A DNA stretch of 64,000 nucleotides from Pelecanus crispus (GCF_030463565.1 NC_134651.1:14272734-14336733); one strand, 5' to 3'; positions 23,801 through 38,800 are shown, counted from the first letter of the stretch. The notes: a model not told the origin generated them from the sequence alone. Made by a program: numbers and translations.

Positions 23801-26800
23801 TTGCTTGGGCACCTGTTTTAAATGAGCTCTTTGGTGCAGCTCCCCATGCCATCTTGAAGTTCCGTGTGTTGTCTCTTGGACCTGGGAGGCATCCCTGCCT
23901 GCGTGCAGCCAGGCAGAGCTGCACGGGGGCCGTTCCTGAGGAAGTATTTTGGAGCTGTGCAGACCGTGCCCCTCTCAGGAGAACGTACCTGTGGTTCCAT
24001 CTGCTGTTGCTGCCTTTGCCAAAGGGCTGAGGTCTGTGGCAGCGGCTTTGCAAAGGAGATGCCTGTCTGCTAAGACTGAGGCTTGGTCCCTCATCCGGTG
24101 CAGCCTCTGAGAGCTGCCAGCTGTTAGTGGTGGCAGGTAAAACCCAGGTATGGGCTTCCTTGCCAGGGGCTCCTGATCTTCCTGCCAGTTTGAATCTTCT
24201 GTGAGGAGAGAAAACGAAGGGGGGTGGGGAGAGAGGGGCCCTGAACTCTGCGCCAGCAGAGCAGCTCTTTGGGACTGTGGAGAACTGCAGTGTTTTTATT
24301 TAGTTTTATTTTTAGTAGGACTATAAAGAAGTTTAAGGGCAGTATGTCTGTGCAAGTCATTGGAATGAACCCCGCCACGCTGCTGTCTCTTGAGCTCCAG
24401 CCTTGACAAAGGCTGATTGTGCCACCCGTGCTCCGAGAGACGTGCCAACAATGCTCGCAGTATGGTTTCCGCTCATCAGTAAGCATATGATTTGCCTTTC
24501 TGAAGCTCCTGAGCTGTGCATTCAAATGCTGGTAGTTGTAGTCCAGTGCCAGAGAGGCCAATTTCCCAAACGTGGTAGTGGAAGATACACCTCTGACTGC
24601 AGCCTCAGGGAAGCAGGAAGGACTTGAATCTTTATTTTCTGTCTTGGCGAGGTGTTCTCTGGGGCAGACAGCCTGGCTGGCTCTCTTTTGCCTTAACATA
24701 AATTGAATAAAAGTTTGCTGTAAGCATCAATCTTCCTCTTCCTCCCAACCATGGCACCTTCCCTCTGACCTGTGCAGCTTAACATGACCTTCGCTGACAC
24801 TCCTGCAATAAAAACCTCCTGGCTGCTGACTGAGGGAAAGAGGGTCAGCTCTGAAGTGCAGTGTCTCAGGCTCCCATGGAACAGACTGATGTTATTGGCT
24901 TATATTGGGGCTTTTGTTGCCTGTGTGTGCTCAGCAACATGACAGCGGACAGGAGAAACTTGATGTCTGTCAAAGGTGGAAGCGGGTTCAGGAAGTGTTG
25001 ATGCCTGGCATGGTGTCTGGTGAGGAGGGATTCTGCTTTGGGATTTTTCAAGGGGCTGGTGTTGAGGGATGAAGTGTCAGCTGTGCTCATGTGAAGGAAG
25101 GGTTGGCCTTTAACTGGATTAGTATAATCAGGGCAACAATTTTGAGAGCAGCTGAGGGTCAGCCAGGTCACTGTGAAGCCACCTGCCCCATGCCCTTTGG
25201 CTCCAGCTGAGGTATTTCCTTGCAGCATGATGTGCAGTGTCATGGTTTTCTGCTTTGTGACTTCCTCAGAGAAGGGCTCTGAAAAATTCAGGCAAGCTGA
25301 ATGGCTCGAGGGCAATGAGGAGGTGGAGAGTGATGGGACATAGACGTAGGCTTTTCTTTCTAGGTCACTGGTTCATGTCCAGCTCTTCTGAGTAATAGGA
25401 GGTCAGTTTTTCCAGCATGCATGAATTCAGTAGCTGAGGCTATGGTACTCATTTCACTTCTGGTTAAAGCTGGGTGAAAGTTTTGTTATGCATTCAGTTG
25501 TTCTGGGTCTGCAGTGCTTGGCAGAGGAGATGGGCAGGATTAGCATATTTCATGCTTTTGGCTCCAAAATGCAACTGAGCAAGCAGGTCTGCCTCCTCCC
25601 ATCCCTTAAATCCGTAGCACTTGTCCTCTGTGAGCTGCCATGGAGGTTGTACTGAGGCAAAAAGATTGCTCAAAAAGCCGTCTTTGGCAGAGAAGAGCGT
25701 CCATACTTGCATTGATGCCTTCTGCAGAGATATTTCCTTAGTTACTGACAAGTTTTTGGACTGGGATAGGAGGGGGCACAGTTTTTGCCCTATGTTGCCC
25801 TGACTTTTGGGGAGGGTGGGGGCACGCAGCGGGCCGGGCCTTCCACCATTTGTGATACTAAGACACTGGCCATCCCCTGTTGCTCTCCAAGCAACAATCC
25901 CAGCTGAGCTGTGTGTTGCAGAGAGCGTTGTGTTTGCTGTGACCATGGGCCTCTGTTTAATCTTTAATTTCCTGTGGCCATGAGCAGTGTCAGAGCATGC
26001 ACACGTGCCAGGCGGGAGTTGGAGATGGCTGCCACAAGGAGCAGGAGAGGCCAGTTGTGCTCTCTCTGGGCACAAGGAAAACCCTGCCTGGAGAAGCAAT
26101 GGGATGTCCCTTGGGGCTACGTGAAACTTCTCTGCTTTGCTGGAATAAGCTTTCTTTTTCTTGCTCAGAGACATCCAGTTCATGTGAATGTGGTGATTTA
26201 TAGCGCGAAGCAAGATGTTCCGTCCCTGCTTCCTTGTCCCCTTCCCAGAGTGTCCCCAGCTGGCTGGCTTCCCACTCGCTCACTACCACTCCGCTGTGCA
26301 CTGCTGGTTTGAAGGCTGGAGGACTGAGGAAGTAGGCTGGTCTGGTGGTGAAACTTCCTTAAAACTCAAGAAGCTTAGGTCCAGTTTCTGGCGTGGCACT
26401 TGCTGCTGGCTTGTCCTTTTGTCTTTCTCCGAAAAGGTGATAAAGATATTTGCAGTTCTGCTGCTGGTGGCTTGCACTGCAGGGTGCAAAAGGCATTTGC
26501 TGGGCATTTCCACTGGGAGAGCAGGGCTGCCTTATCCCCAGAGGCTGCTGTGTCAGGGATGCTCTGTGTTCACCTTGCGGTGCTGGCTTTTCCACGGGAC
26601 ATATGATGGGACCTTGTGGAAGTCCCTTGACACTTCATTTATACTTGTTTTTTAAAAATAGAAAATGGAGCCTTCCCACTGTTTTCTTTCTCAGTACGTG
26701 AAAAGATGCCACACAGCTTGTTGAGTGAGTGCTATATGGCCTTGGCACTGTATGGCAGCTGGGAGAGACTTCTAGCAGGGCTGGAAAGAGAGCAGGGGAG

Positions 26801-29800
26801 TGCAGCTTCACGCTGTATGCATAAGAGATGCAAGGCGGGGCTGTTGTGAACCTTGCATTGAGCAAAGGAGACCAGTTAGGCCTGGGTGCTCATAAAATCT
26901 ACCTTGTAACCCCAGGCACCTTGTGAATTAAGCTTGCCAGAAGCGTTACTTTCCCTGGGGAGAAAGGTGTGGATGAAAGCTTGCTCAGAAGCCTGGCACA
27001 GCCATTCTGCCCCTGCCCAAGGATTTTGTGTCAGGCTCTGGAAGCTCAACTGGTCATTATTTTAATTGCACGCCAACCCGTAGTGCCACCACCACAATGC
27101 TCTGTCAGCCAAATAAAAATAGTGAGATCTTTTTGACTCAGGCTGGGGTTGGTAGGGGTTTGGTCTTGACAGCCCTGCCTGCGGTGAGTGCTGTTGAGGA
27201 CAGAAAGTTGAAGTGGGTTTGCAAGTGAGTCACTCTTCTTCATTTCTCTTTTCAAAAGAGGTGTAAAAAGCTGCGTGCAGTAAAACTTTGAGTTCCTGTG
27301 TGCATATGGGTATGGTTCGTCCTTTTCCCGGCCCTTTTGCTGAACCAGGACTCAGTGGCTGGAGGAATCTGCTTAAGAGGAATTGTTAAGTGGGCTCGAT
27401 ATGTGGCGCTCATAAGTGATGACAAAGGGAAAGAGGACATAAATGAGCAAATATTTGAAGGCACTGAGAGACAGATACACCTTAAGGGGGCTGACCTGAG
27501 AAGTAATGGGACAAAAGGGAGGAAGGAAATTTATGCAAACAGGAGTGTTTCCTGGCAGCAAGAGGTGTCTTTATTTTTCTTTCTGCAGAAACCTCTCCGA
27601 AAGACACAGTGTGTATAGCTTTACCCCTTTATAGCCAGACAGAAGAAGAGGCCGGAGCGTGCCCTGGCAGGGAATGTTCCTCGCAGAGGGACTGTCACCA
27701 CCAACCTGGCATGTGGGCTGGGGAAACCAGCCTGACTTAGGGCAGCCTTCCCTGGCATGGATGGAAAGCTTCTCCCCCTCTGCCCAGTAGAATGGCTTTG
27801 CACTGCAAAAGCACCTGACCTTCTCGTATATGTCTGTTATGGATATGGCAAACATTACTTGTGGGATCCTGGGGGGGAAGAAATTTTTTCTCCCTCTGTT
27901 CTGAAGTTAGTTTTATTATTGGGGTGCTGGCTGGTGGGATGGGGAGGATTTATATCCTAAATTCACCAGTGCCTCCTGGAGCCTTTGGCAGTGCTGCTGG
28001 GGGCCAGGGTGACGCGGCGGAGGACAGCAGGGAAAGACCTGGGAATTTTCCAAGCCGCCAGGGTGTTGGCTGTTTTTGTGGCACGCAGAGAGCGCTGCTG
28101 TTCATAGGGCTGTGCTCTCCTGCAGGCGATTCGGTCGGCGCCAGGTTTCCGAAGGAAGTTGGTGTTGGGAAGAGGCTGGGCTCTCCTGACCTTATTTGCA
28201 GTGCTGGAGGGACTCGGTCCTTGGCTAGGGCTGCACAGGCCTGCCTGCATTCCTCACGTCCCTGATGCAAGGTGGAAAAGGCCAGTTTGCCTCCGGCTCC
28301 GATTACAGTGCTCAGTCACCTGGTACTCCAGGCGATTGGCATTGCCCAGAGCATCAGCTCTGGCCACGTAACAGGTGAACTTGTTAGGTCATGATTTTAA
28401 TTGTCTGTCTTTTTTTTTTTTTTTTTAAAGACTCTTATGAGTGTACAATATCACCTAAAGGTGATTTAGCTCCCAAAGCAAAAATTTTACTTCTGACTGA
28501 CTTGGAGCTCATTTTATACTCTTGGGAGAGGCGGCATTTAAAAGGCTGCCAGCCTCCTGCTTCCTCATGCTTTGCAATGCACGTGAGCTGTGGGCACAGA
28601 TGCAACAAAGCTGTTTGCTCCAGGTTGATGCTGGGAGCTCTGCCTCCCTGCCCATCTGGCCCTGGAGGCCAGGGACTTATTCTTACCCTCTTATGCCACA
28701 GTTTTAAATCTGTAGTTGCTCTGAGGGCAGCATGCCAACGCAAGGCTGTGACAGGAAGGGGGACGTGTATGGTTAGTGCTGCAGCTTTACTGATTTGTGA
28801 CATTTGTAGATGGAAGTGAAGGTTTGACTGATCTGGGGCCCGCTTTGGTACTTTGTGTTCTCTAGAGCTGACTAATAAACCTGGAGAACTTACACATGGA
28901 AAGCGAGGGGGGAGAGAAGAGAGCACCTATGAGGAGCTGGCAGAGCAAAGAAAAGGGGTTTTGAAATGAAGCAGAGCATCCTTGGTTGGTTAGGTAGAGG
29001 AACGTTGTTCTCACAGAGCAGACTTGCAGCAGCTGAACAGGTGGCAGACAGGAGTCCTCGCAGCCTAGCAGCCACCTTTCTAGGAAAAAAGGAAGCTGAT
29101 AGGAATCTGCAAGAATCAGAGCTGACTGCAGGATCAGTTCAGATACCTCCAGCTTTGAATGCAGCAGCTGGCCAGGTTTCCAGCAAGCCTGGGAGACTGC
29201 TGTGAGGCCCCATCCTGCTGGAGTTTTGCTTCTTGTGGTGTCTGATCTGGATGAATAAAACCTGGGTTGTTCGCATGTGCGCTGATGCTGCGGTCCATCC
29301 TTCCAGCTGCAGCTCTGGTTTAGCTACAAGCCTCAGAGCAAACTCAGGCTTGGCTCTAGTTACCCAAAGGCTGGAAGTGGCATCTCTGAGGTAGTCTGTC
29401 TTCTGCTTGTTCTCTCCAGAGGTGCTTGTTCCTCCAAGTGACTGCAGGTCCCTGTGGTGTAAAACCACACTGTGGGGTTTTGAGAGGAACTGGAACCTTT
29501 TTTTGGCACTCGGCACCTTCTGCGTGGGCGTCAGGCTTTCAGAAGTCAGCCTTGCGTTAACAGTCACCGAACTGAGTCAGCGCATGAACTTGGACCAGAG
29601 GGGCATTGAGAGCTGTTTCTGACTCCTGTGTCCCTTGTATTTTGCTACATTATCTTTTAGGATTAAGCTGGAGGAGAAGCCTGGGAGAGCTGACACTTTG
29701 AATTATCTCCGCTCCCAGCTGCCTGCCTGCCTCTCTGGAGCTGCTATGTGAGCTTATTCACCACAGCCTGAAACTGAGGGCTTAGGAATGTTAGTGAAGC

Positions 29801-32800
29801 ATCTGAGATCCAGGGTGCCATGGTTCCTGAAAGGCACCCTGAACCACAAAGTGGACCTGCCAGCTCTCTGCAGAGAAACTACTGAACTGGGCAAAAGGGA
29901 TTTAGGTTTTCATTTAGCAGAGAACAGAAGTTTTGCCTATCTGGGAAATTCAGCATGTCCTTCCAAGAGTTTTGTATAGTATAAAATTGCCAAAAATGCT
30001 GAAATAAAAGCTGAAATAAACAGATCAAAGCAAAATATGAATACAGTGATCACCGTTGAGATGGGTCTGGGGGAAGGGAGCGTATATAGTGCAAATCTCT
30101 TGAGATGCAAGCTCCATGCTTGAGCAGTTTTCTGAGTGGGTGGCTGTTTTGAGTTGTGCATGAAAGGAGACTGTTTTTCTTTTCCCCCTCCCTTAGACCA
30201 GTTTAAATGAGTGGTGCATCCTGTCTGCAAAAGAAACAAAAAAGCCTCCAGAAAAGGACAGTGTCATGTGATCCATGGGACACTGCTGAAGGCGTGTTTT
30301 ACAGCTGCAGTAGTGCTCATAGGGACATCTGTGTGAGCCAGGGATTGTGACCTCTCCTGGTGAAGGTAACTGCTGCCTCGCTCTCCACTGACATGTGGTG
30401 GTTTGCCCTTGGGCGAAGTGAGGGTAAAGCACAGCTGTTGGAGGCAGTGTTGTTTGTTTTGCTGTGATCCGTAGTTGGGAGGCAGTGGTGAAAGTTGACT
30501 GCTAGGAAGGCTTCTCCCTGTCTTTAGTGTTGATTATTCATTTTGCACATGTGGTGTTAGCTGAGTCAACTGAAGCTGTCTCGGATGCTGGAGAGGGTGA
30601 CCACAGAAGCAACTTTTGTTCTCATTGATGATTAAAATTAACTTCCTCCACACAGAGACTTAACTGGTTATGCCTCAGATACTTTCAGTGAAATGTGTGT
30701 TTGGCTGCCTGGGGTCTACTACTTGGCTGTGGTGTCAAACTAGCCAAGCCATCCCTGACCAATATATCTGCCTTGAGGTTTTTATACCTGTCCACCTGGA
30801 TGTTACTGATGGGTCCACAGTGTGACGGCTGAGCTCACCTGTGACCTTTAGGGTCTAGGCAGTCCTATACAGGCTGATGGACACTGGGGCACTCAAGAAA
30901 GAGCTATGGGGATAATAGTGTTCTAAGCCTGGCAGGTAATGGCTCGCAGACATTAACATATTGTGGCTTATATATCTGCTCTCTGCTTTGAAGTGGCAAA
31001 ATACTGCATGCATTCAGCCCCTCAATGCACAGACATTTCTGGAATAGGAGGCAGCAGCTGTAGCGGCAATGTTGGCTATAGGACTGAGAGAGTTTTGCAA
31101 AGTTCTTATGACCTGGAGTACTTCATATCTGGGGACACAGCTGGACCTGGCTGAAAAGGCTGAATTTTCAAAGCATGGGTGCCAGTACTCCTTAAGGTTC
31201 AATGCCATTTTCAAGTATGTCTGTCCAAGCTTGAACTGCTTCAACCCAACATTTTCTTCTGGAAGTCAAGACATGGTCTTTAACATTCTTGACCTATGGG
31301 TTGTGTTTTAAGCTTGGGGGATGATAAGAGTTGCTCTTACTTAGAAAGATTGCTGATGAAGCGACGTAGGGTGCAATTATCCAATGATGAAAAAGATGGC
31401 AGCCTTCTGTAATAAAGGCGGAATGATAAATTTCATGAAATTTTGTGGCTGGGGCATGCTATAGGATGACCTTTTGAGCTCCCTTGTGGTGCTGGGTTTT
31501 TTGCGATCTTGGGTATCTCCAGCTTCCTGTTTATACTGTGTAAGCACATCACCTTCTGCTTTGGGGTGTTAGCAGATGCTCTCTCAGCTTGAGGACTGCT
31601 CTACAGTATAGTTTGTAGGCAGGTCCACAGAAGTGAGAATGCCAAATGAGTGGCCTCAGAGAAGGCATTTTGTGAATGCTGCTGATTTTCTATTTCAAGG
31701 CAGATTAAAAAATAGAGTCATGTTCTGAGCATTTGGTTCCAAAATAGACATAGTCTTCCTTTTTAAAGCATTGTTGGGCAGGTGAGAGAGCTTATTGTTG
31801 GAGAACAGTGCAGGCAGAGCACAAACCTCTCATGGCCTTGACCTCAAGGCATTAGCTTAGAGCAGAGAGGATAACCTCCTCACGCCAAGCTGTTCTTAGC
31901 TTCCAGGCCAAGACTGCCAATAAAAAATCATGGTTCTCTGGCAATATTTTTTTTACTTTGCATGTTCACGCTTTTAAGAATTAGGCCGAGAACCCTCAGT
32001 TTGGTTCTCCATGGGGCCACCCAGTCTCCTTGTGCTGCCTCATAGCTCCCGGCTACGTGAGATGCTCTGGTGCTGTGGCTGAGAAACAGAAATCATTCCC
32101 TTCCCTTGGCTCCCTCTGCCTGGGAGCCACCTTCTCCCTGCACGAGTTTTCTGATGTCCTTGGCACTGATGGTGCCTGGTGAACAAGGTCCTAGGAATGC
32201 TATCTGTGTAACTGCAGCTGCAGCAGCCAAGATGTGTCCTGGCCAGCCTCTGTCAGCACCCATGTGTGGTAGCATGAGCTCAGGAATCTCCTGGTGTGAT
32301 GGTTTCGGCTGGGATAGAGTTAATTTTCTTCCTAGTAGCAGGCACAGTGCTGTGTTTTGGATTTAGTAGGAGAAGAATGTGGATAACACGCTGATGTTTT
32401 TAGTTGTTGCTAAGTACTGCTTATGCTAGTCAAGGACTTTTCAGCTTCCCATGCTTTGCCAGGTACACAAGAAACTGGGAGGGAGCACAGCCAGAATAGC
32501 TGATCCAAACTCACCCAAGGGCTATTCCATACCATATGACATCATGCTCAGCATATAAACTGGGGGGGGTTGGCCAGGGAGCAGCGATTGCTGCTCGGGA
32601 GCTGTCTGGGTATTGGTCGGCGGGTGGTGAGCAATTGCATTGTGCATCACTTGCTTTGTATATTATTATTATCATTATTATATTTTTATTATTATCATTA
32701 CTGTTTTACTTTATTTCAATTATTAAACTGTTCTTATCTCAACCCAGGAGTGTTTCTCACTCTTACTCCTCCGATTCTCTCCCCCATCCCATCGGGGTAG

Positions 32801-35800
32801 GGGGAGTGAGCGAGCGGCTGCGTGGTGCTTAGTTGCTGGCTGGGGCTAAACCACGACAGAGAGGCAGGACAGAAATGAGAAGCGTTGAGGTCAGGCCGTG
32901 TATCCTGCAAAGCAGCTTTGCTGGGGGTGAGAAGGAAGTGTCTCAGTTGCATGTTTCCTCTGGAAGCTGCCCTCTGGGTAGCCTCTTACTTCCAGTTAGG
33001 TGGCGGCTTGGTCATGTTGGGTTTGTCTCAAGGAAACGATCTGCAGATGAAGCATTGGAACAGGCTGCTCAGAGAGGTGGTGGAGTCACCATCCCTGGAA
33101 GTGTTCAAAAAATGGGTAGATGTGGCACTTTGGGACATAGTTTAGTGGGCATTGTGGTGTTGGGTTGATGGTTGGACTGATGAGCTTAGAGGTTGTTTTC
33201 AACTGTAGATTCCTAGTTTTTACTTTCATTAAAAAATAATCCAGCCACCAAGCCAGGAAACATGAAATTGCTACTCTACCCTTAATTGGTTTAGTGGTGG
33301 ACTTGGTAGTGTTAGGTTCATGGTTGGACTGGATGATCTTAAAAGTCTTTTCCAACCTAAACGGTTCTATGACTCTATGATTTTGGAGCGCTTGCCTGGC
33401 TTGGAGTGGCCTAGCCAGTCCCTGTAAGAGACTCCATGAGGTCCCAGCTTGCTTTCTAATCTGCAGGGGTCTTCAGGATTCAGCATCTTCCTGAGACTGC
33501 TGGCTTGTAACAGGCTGCACTTGCTGCTTGCCACTTAATTTGTCAGCTCTGTAGGCCCTAAGAAGTTGATTTTTAGCTGATGAAACTTTTTTCCTGTGTC
33601 ACTTTGGTCTTTCCTCTCCCTCCTGTCCTTCAGTTCAGGATTCAAAAACTGCAGATGCTCTAAACTAAGCGTGACTCACACCTTCTAGTTTATTTTGTGA
33701 ATTATCCAGCACATGATGCTGACGGGAAAACGTTGGGAGTAGAGGGGGTGGGGAGCAAGAGATGGTTTTTAAGACCCAAAAGGAAATGCTTGGAGCATGC
33801 ATGTGTGGTCCCTGGGACATTGAACTGGCCGATTTCCCAGAGCACGGCATATGGGCCACGTGAACCAGGGGGGCCTTTGGGCCCTTCAGCGGATGTCAAA
33901 ACACAGTCTAAGACTTCAGGCAGAATTGGGGTGTGTGTTTTACTGTAAGCCTTGCTTGAGAAGCCAGTGGGGGTTTGACCTCTTGTACAGACAGTGCCGA
34001 TTCCTGGACATTACCTACCTCTCTGTCACACACCTACGTACGTTCTATGTACGGGGCTCTGAGCAACCTGATCTGGTTAAAGCTGTCCCTGTTCACTGCA
34101 GGGGGGTTTGGCTAGGTGACCTCTAAAGGTCCCTTCCAACCCAAAGCATTCTATGATTGCTAGCAATGTCTGAGGCTGCCTTTGCTCCTCTGTTGTGGTT
34201 ACCTCACCACTCTCTTTGAAGCAGTTTGGTGTTAGAAATGCTGAGCTATGGAGCTGAGGTAATGCAGGAGACAGCTAGTGAGGCAGGTGGCAGAATATAA
34301 AAAGGAAAAGGTTATTTCATGAGATTTTGCAAGTTGTTGTACCTAGAGACATTTTTATCTCAGCCATAAAGGCAGGGCTTGCAACCATGCTTGTGAGAGC
34401 CTCAGGTGCACTGATGCTTAGAAAGACACATTTTCAGGGCGAACTCGTACCAATGGAGAAGACTGTGCTTGGAGCTTGCAGTGAGGCTCTTCAGAATCCC
34501 TCAAGCAAGCGAGGTTCCTCTTTCATGCCACTGCATGGATTTTGCAGCCCACCACTGCTGCAAAGGACAATGTGTCCAGCCATGCTTTTGCCCTCATCCT
34601 CCTCTGCTTGCACCTCTGCCGTCTGTGGCAGCAGCTGGGATTCCTGGGCTGGCATTTCTGTCATTGACAGCTGTGCCAGAAGCACATATCCCAGGCCTGC
34701 TCCCTGCTGTGCCAAGGCAGATTGGCTTAATCAGACTATGGTAAACCTCTTGTTAATGTTTCACGCTCCACTGGACTTGCCAATTGTAGCTCCTGTGATT
34801 GCACCCCTGCTGCTTGTTTGACTGACTGACGGCTCATGGCCAGGGCTGGGAGATAGGAAGTCAAGTTATATTCGCAGCAGTGAACGAAATGTTAATCTTA
34901 CCTTTCATTTTTTAGGCATACAGTTAGGTAATAACGAAACAGATTTCTTTCCCCTTAAATACAAAGCCTCTGGGAGAGGAGGAATTGTGAGTCTTTCCAT
35001 TGTCATTGGGGCCATCCTATTTCTCAGGACAAACCCAGTGGTCATAATACGTAGTAATGAGTATGCTGGGGCCACGCTGAGACTGGGCAGGGGATGAGGA
35101 CAAGTGCTGATGTAGCTTTATTTCAGACCATGCCTGGCTGGTCCACATCTGCAGTTATTTTGTAGCTGCCTCTTTGTTCGATGCATGTCTTTAGGGATGG
35201 AGGGTTGGTTTCCTTGGCTTCACTTGCAGCTGTGGTCATGCTTGACTCAGTGCCATGGGTGCTGGGTCTAGTCTGGAGGGAGTGCTCTGCACTTGCCATC
35301 ACCCCCAGACTTGCTAGGGAGTTGCAGGTGTCCCCATCTCTTGCCACCTGGCTGGCTGACAGTGCTTGGTTGTGTTTGTGATGTTCTCATCTTCCTTTGC
35401 ACATTGTTCTCGGGCTGATGGGACTTGGGAATAATGTGCTCAGATGAGTTAGAGGCAGACAGCCCAGCCAAGTTTCTGACAGTGACGAAAGGTCGTCTTG
35501 TGCTGTCCGCCCTGCCAGCAACTTCAGCAGCACAGAACGAGGGCTGTGTGCTTGAGCTGTCCCTTTGTGGATTTGTAAGAGCGGCTTAACGGAGTGTATA
35601 TGCAGCCAAGTGGCTTCTTCAGCAGTGCACGAATGAATGCAAACATGTGAGCAAACCCAAGGCTTGCTGCTGCCCTGCCAGCCTCCTCTGCGAGGTATCC
35701 TCTGAGTTGGGGGCACCGTGGAGCCCAGACACTTAGGAGCTTCCAGTATGCACATCATGGATAGCCATCCCGTTCCCTTCTCTCTGTGCTGGATCTTGAT

Positions 35801-38800
35801 GCGATAATCACTGTTTTAGGACCTGACCCCTGTATTCATGTCTAGGCCCTGCAACTTGGTGGCTCATCCCAGGGCGTTGTCCCCACTTGCTTTGTCCCTG
35901 ATTGTTTAACTTTGGAGACCCATGGCGAGCCATGAGCAGATCTCTGGAGGAGCAGCTGGAAGAAGCAGGCCCACTTATATGACACAACAGTATATACACT
36001 TGGCCTTCTTATTTAAGGAGTCCATGCTTTCTTTAGGAAGTTTTCAGTGGCCCATCAATCAGAAAAGGTTAAACAATCATTGCTGCGTTGTAGGAATGAA
36101 GCTTACTGGAGGACAGGAGACTTTTTTGTGGGCTGGTACAAGACTCTGAAGAGCAGCAGTGTTCTACCACGGCCCTCCCACTTTCTTGCCTGCATGCCAA
36201 GCATGTTTCTGTCAATGTGTTTCTTCCCAAACAAACAGAGGAGTGTGTCTGGGTGTGGGTAGAATGGAGTAAAAAAAAAAAAAAAAAAAACAAAAACCCA
36301 AACAAAAAAAAACCCCAAAACTGAAGTCCTCCTCTGCATGTTTGCCTCTCTGGAGATGATGGAGCAAAGGTCTGCCAGCACCAGCAGCACCGTGACTGAC
36401 AAGGCAGAGCTCGAATACTATGGGGATCAGAGCAGTGTATGAGCCTGTGCCGAAGGGAGTTGGGAAGGATGGGGTGCAGTTTCATAAGCATTTCTTACAG
36501 CAGCAATCTTTATGCAAAAAATACGCAGCTCTGAAATGTTCATTCTTGCTCCTGCGCTGTCCACCTTGTCTTGCTAGTACAGCTGTTTAGGCAGCTGTGT
36601 AGTAGACTTGCGCAGAGACCTATTGCAGCTAAAAATAAAATTTCCCTCCCTGCCCTTTTTTTTTTTCTTAACTGTCAGGAGCAAGTGCTGCTTCTTGAAT
36701 ATGTGGTGGTAAAAGCACAGCCCTAGATTTAGGCAGAGTGTGGCTCTTGAGGTGTCTTTGCTTAGCTCTGAGCTGATAGTAGCGCTCAAACCTCTGAGTT
36801 GGATGTGGCCTTCCGGCAGGCCAGATGGTGCTTCTTGTAAGCAGAAGGTGGTTGTTCCACAATCGTGCTATGAAGCTGAAGTAGTATTAGGGACCACAGA
36901 AATAAAGTCTCTATGGGCAAGATCCCCTTGCTCTATCCCATAAAAATGTGTGTGCATGACCACCAAGCACCCTGGGTATGTCACCTGTGAATAGCACTGC
37001 TGCCTGCAGCTTGGCTGTGGCTCTTCCAGATCTGTGGTTGAAGGCAGTGTTTGTTTATACACAAATGCCCACTGGAAGTGTTTCAGTGCTATTTAGTGTT
37101 TTGTATCCTCTTTCCTTTTTTAAAAGAAGTTGCAATAAAGAAACAAACCAAAAAAACCCACCCCTAAAAAACAAACAACGAAACCTTAATTACACCGTCC
37201 AGAATGGTACATGCTTAAAGTGAGTCACTATGGGATCCTGTAACTGTAATCTTTGTCCTCATCTCCACCCTGCTGCTTGTCACTCTCCTTCCCTGAAGCA
37301 CTGCTCTAGCTGTTAGGGCTTTTGTCCTCTGTAAAACACCCTCCAGTGCAGAAAGACTCAACCAGAAAGTCTGTTGAATATGATAAAGGATAAAGCATTA
37401 TCTGACCTCTTAGCACACGCAACTAGAAACTCTTCCAGATATTTTGTGAAGATACCTGGCCGCAGAGGAACATCTCAATGCTTCTCTAGTGGAGCACGTG
37501 CGTCAGTGTGAGAAGGAAGGCTTGTGCGGCTGTGGCTTGGGAAGATGCAGCTGCCTTCTCATTTCCTTGTATTTTCCACCCTTTGTGGTGATGGAAATGT
37601 TTTATCTTCTCTGACTGTGAACCATCTCATAAGCGGGTTCCTCATAAATTCCCCTTGTAGTTTTGGTACGTTCTGGGGTTTTGGGGCTTATTTTCACTTT
37701 CTCTTCTAGGCTGTCACTGTGCTCTGCTAAAGAGAAGCCTTGGTCTTCACCAGAGGTTTCACCTGTGGAGCATAGTGGTAGTGCTTTGTACCTCCTCCTG
37801 CAGCTTCAGAAGCACCTTGTATTTCTCTGCCCTGTGCCATATGTTTCAAATGGGAGACATTCCCCTTTTCGGGTCTTGTGAAGCTGCTTAGCTTGTCACA
37901 TTGAGGGCAAAACAAGTGACAGTGTAAATTTTTCAGTGCCCCTGCCTTAAACTCCCCTTGAAGTAGATGGGGAACCCCATGTATGGCGGATGTGCAGAGC
38001 AGGGCCCCATCCTGCACTTTGGGGGCACAGGTCACAGATTGTCCTTGGTTCACCAAGAAGCTGATGTGTACCTACCACCAAAATACTGAACCAGTTGATC
38101 TGTGTGTGTGTGTCCCTGTCCCAATATGTATGTGACTTGTGTTTTCTTGCCCCACTGCCTATCATAACAAGTTAAAAATAGACCCTGGTGTTTTTCTACA
38201 GTGTGGGTAGAGTGTTCCTTTGAAAGTTCAAGTGCGAAAGTGATAGGCATTGGCAAAAATCTGCTCTTTTCAGACTGGTGCCAAAGGGAGCTCGTCTCCT
38301 TCCCGTTTAGCTTGTCTCCAGGTCATTTTCAGCATCGTTTTAAGAAGCTGTGTTTATCCCTGCCGGTAATGCTGTGGTTGATCCCATGTATGGGTTCTAG
38401 GTACAAATCCGGCATCTGCACTTGAAAAAGTCAATGAAGCTTACAGGAAACAACTGCAAAATGATTCCTGAGCTGGTAGAAATGCTTTGCAGCGAGAGCC
38501 ATGGAGCTCAGTCTGCTGAGCTCCGCAGAGGTGACAGTATGCATGTGTCTTTGTGTGGAGAAAATACTATTCTCAGACTCTTTAACCTGGCAAAGAAAGT
38601 CATAGTAAGCACAAATGCTTGACCTTGGTTTTAGTTGAACATACTAAGCGTGGGCATTGGTATAAATCTGGTTGGAATACAGGGGTTTGTATACAAGGTC
38701 TGATCCAGTGGTGATGTGGGCAGTTCTGGTCTTAAACTAAAGAAGCGGAGGTGGAGGGGAGAGTGGAGAAGGCTTGTTACACAAACAGGGACAAAAAAGT

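Noticed and set aside
24124-26213. Minus-strand frames of 191 and 239 codons in CCDC50 intron 1
   Set aside because: No recognisable domain, no family resemblance and no splice context. Frames of this length are expected by chance in 64 kb of moderately GC-rich DNA.
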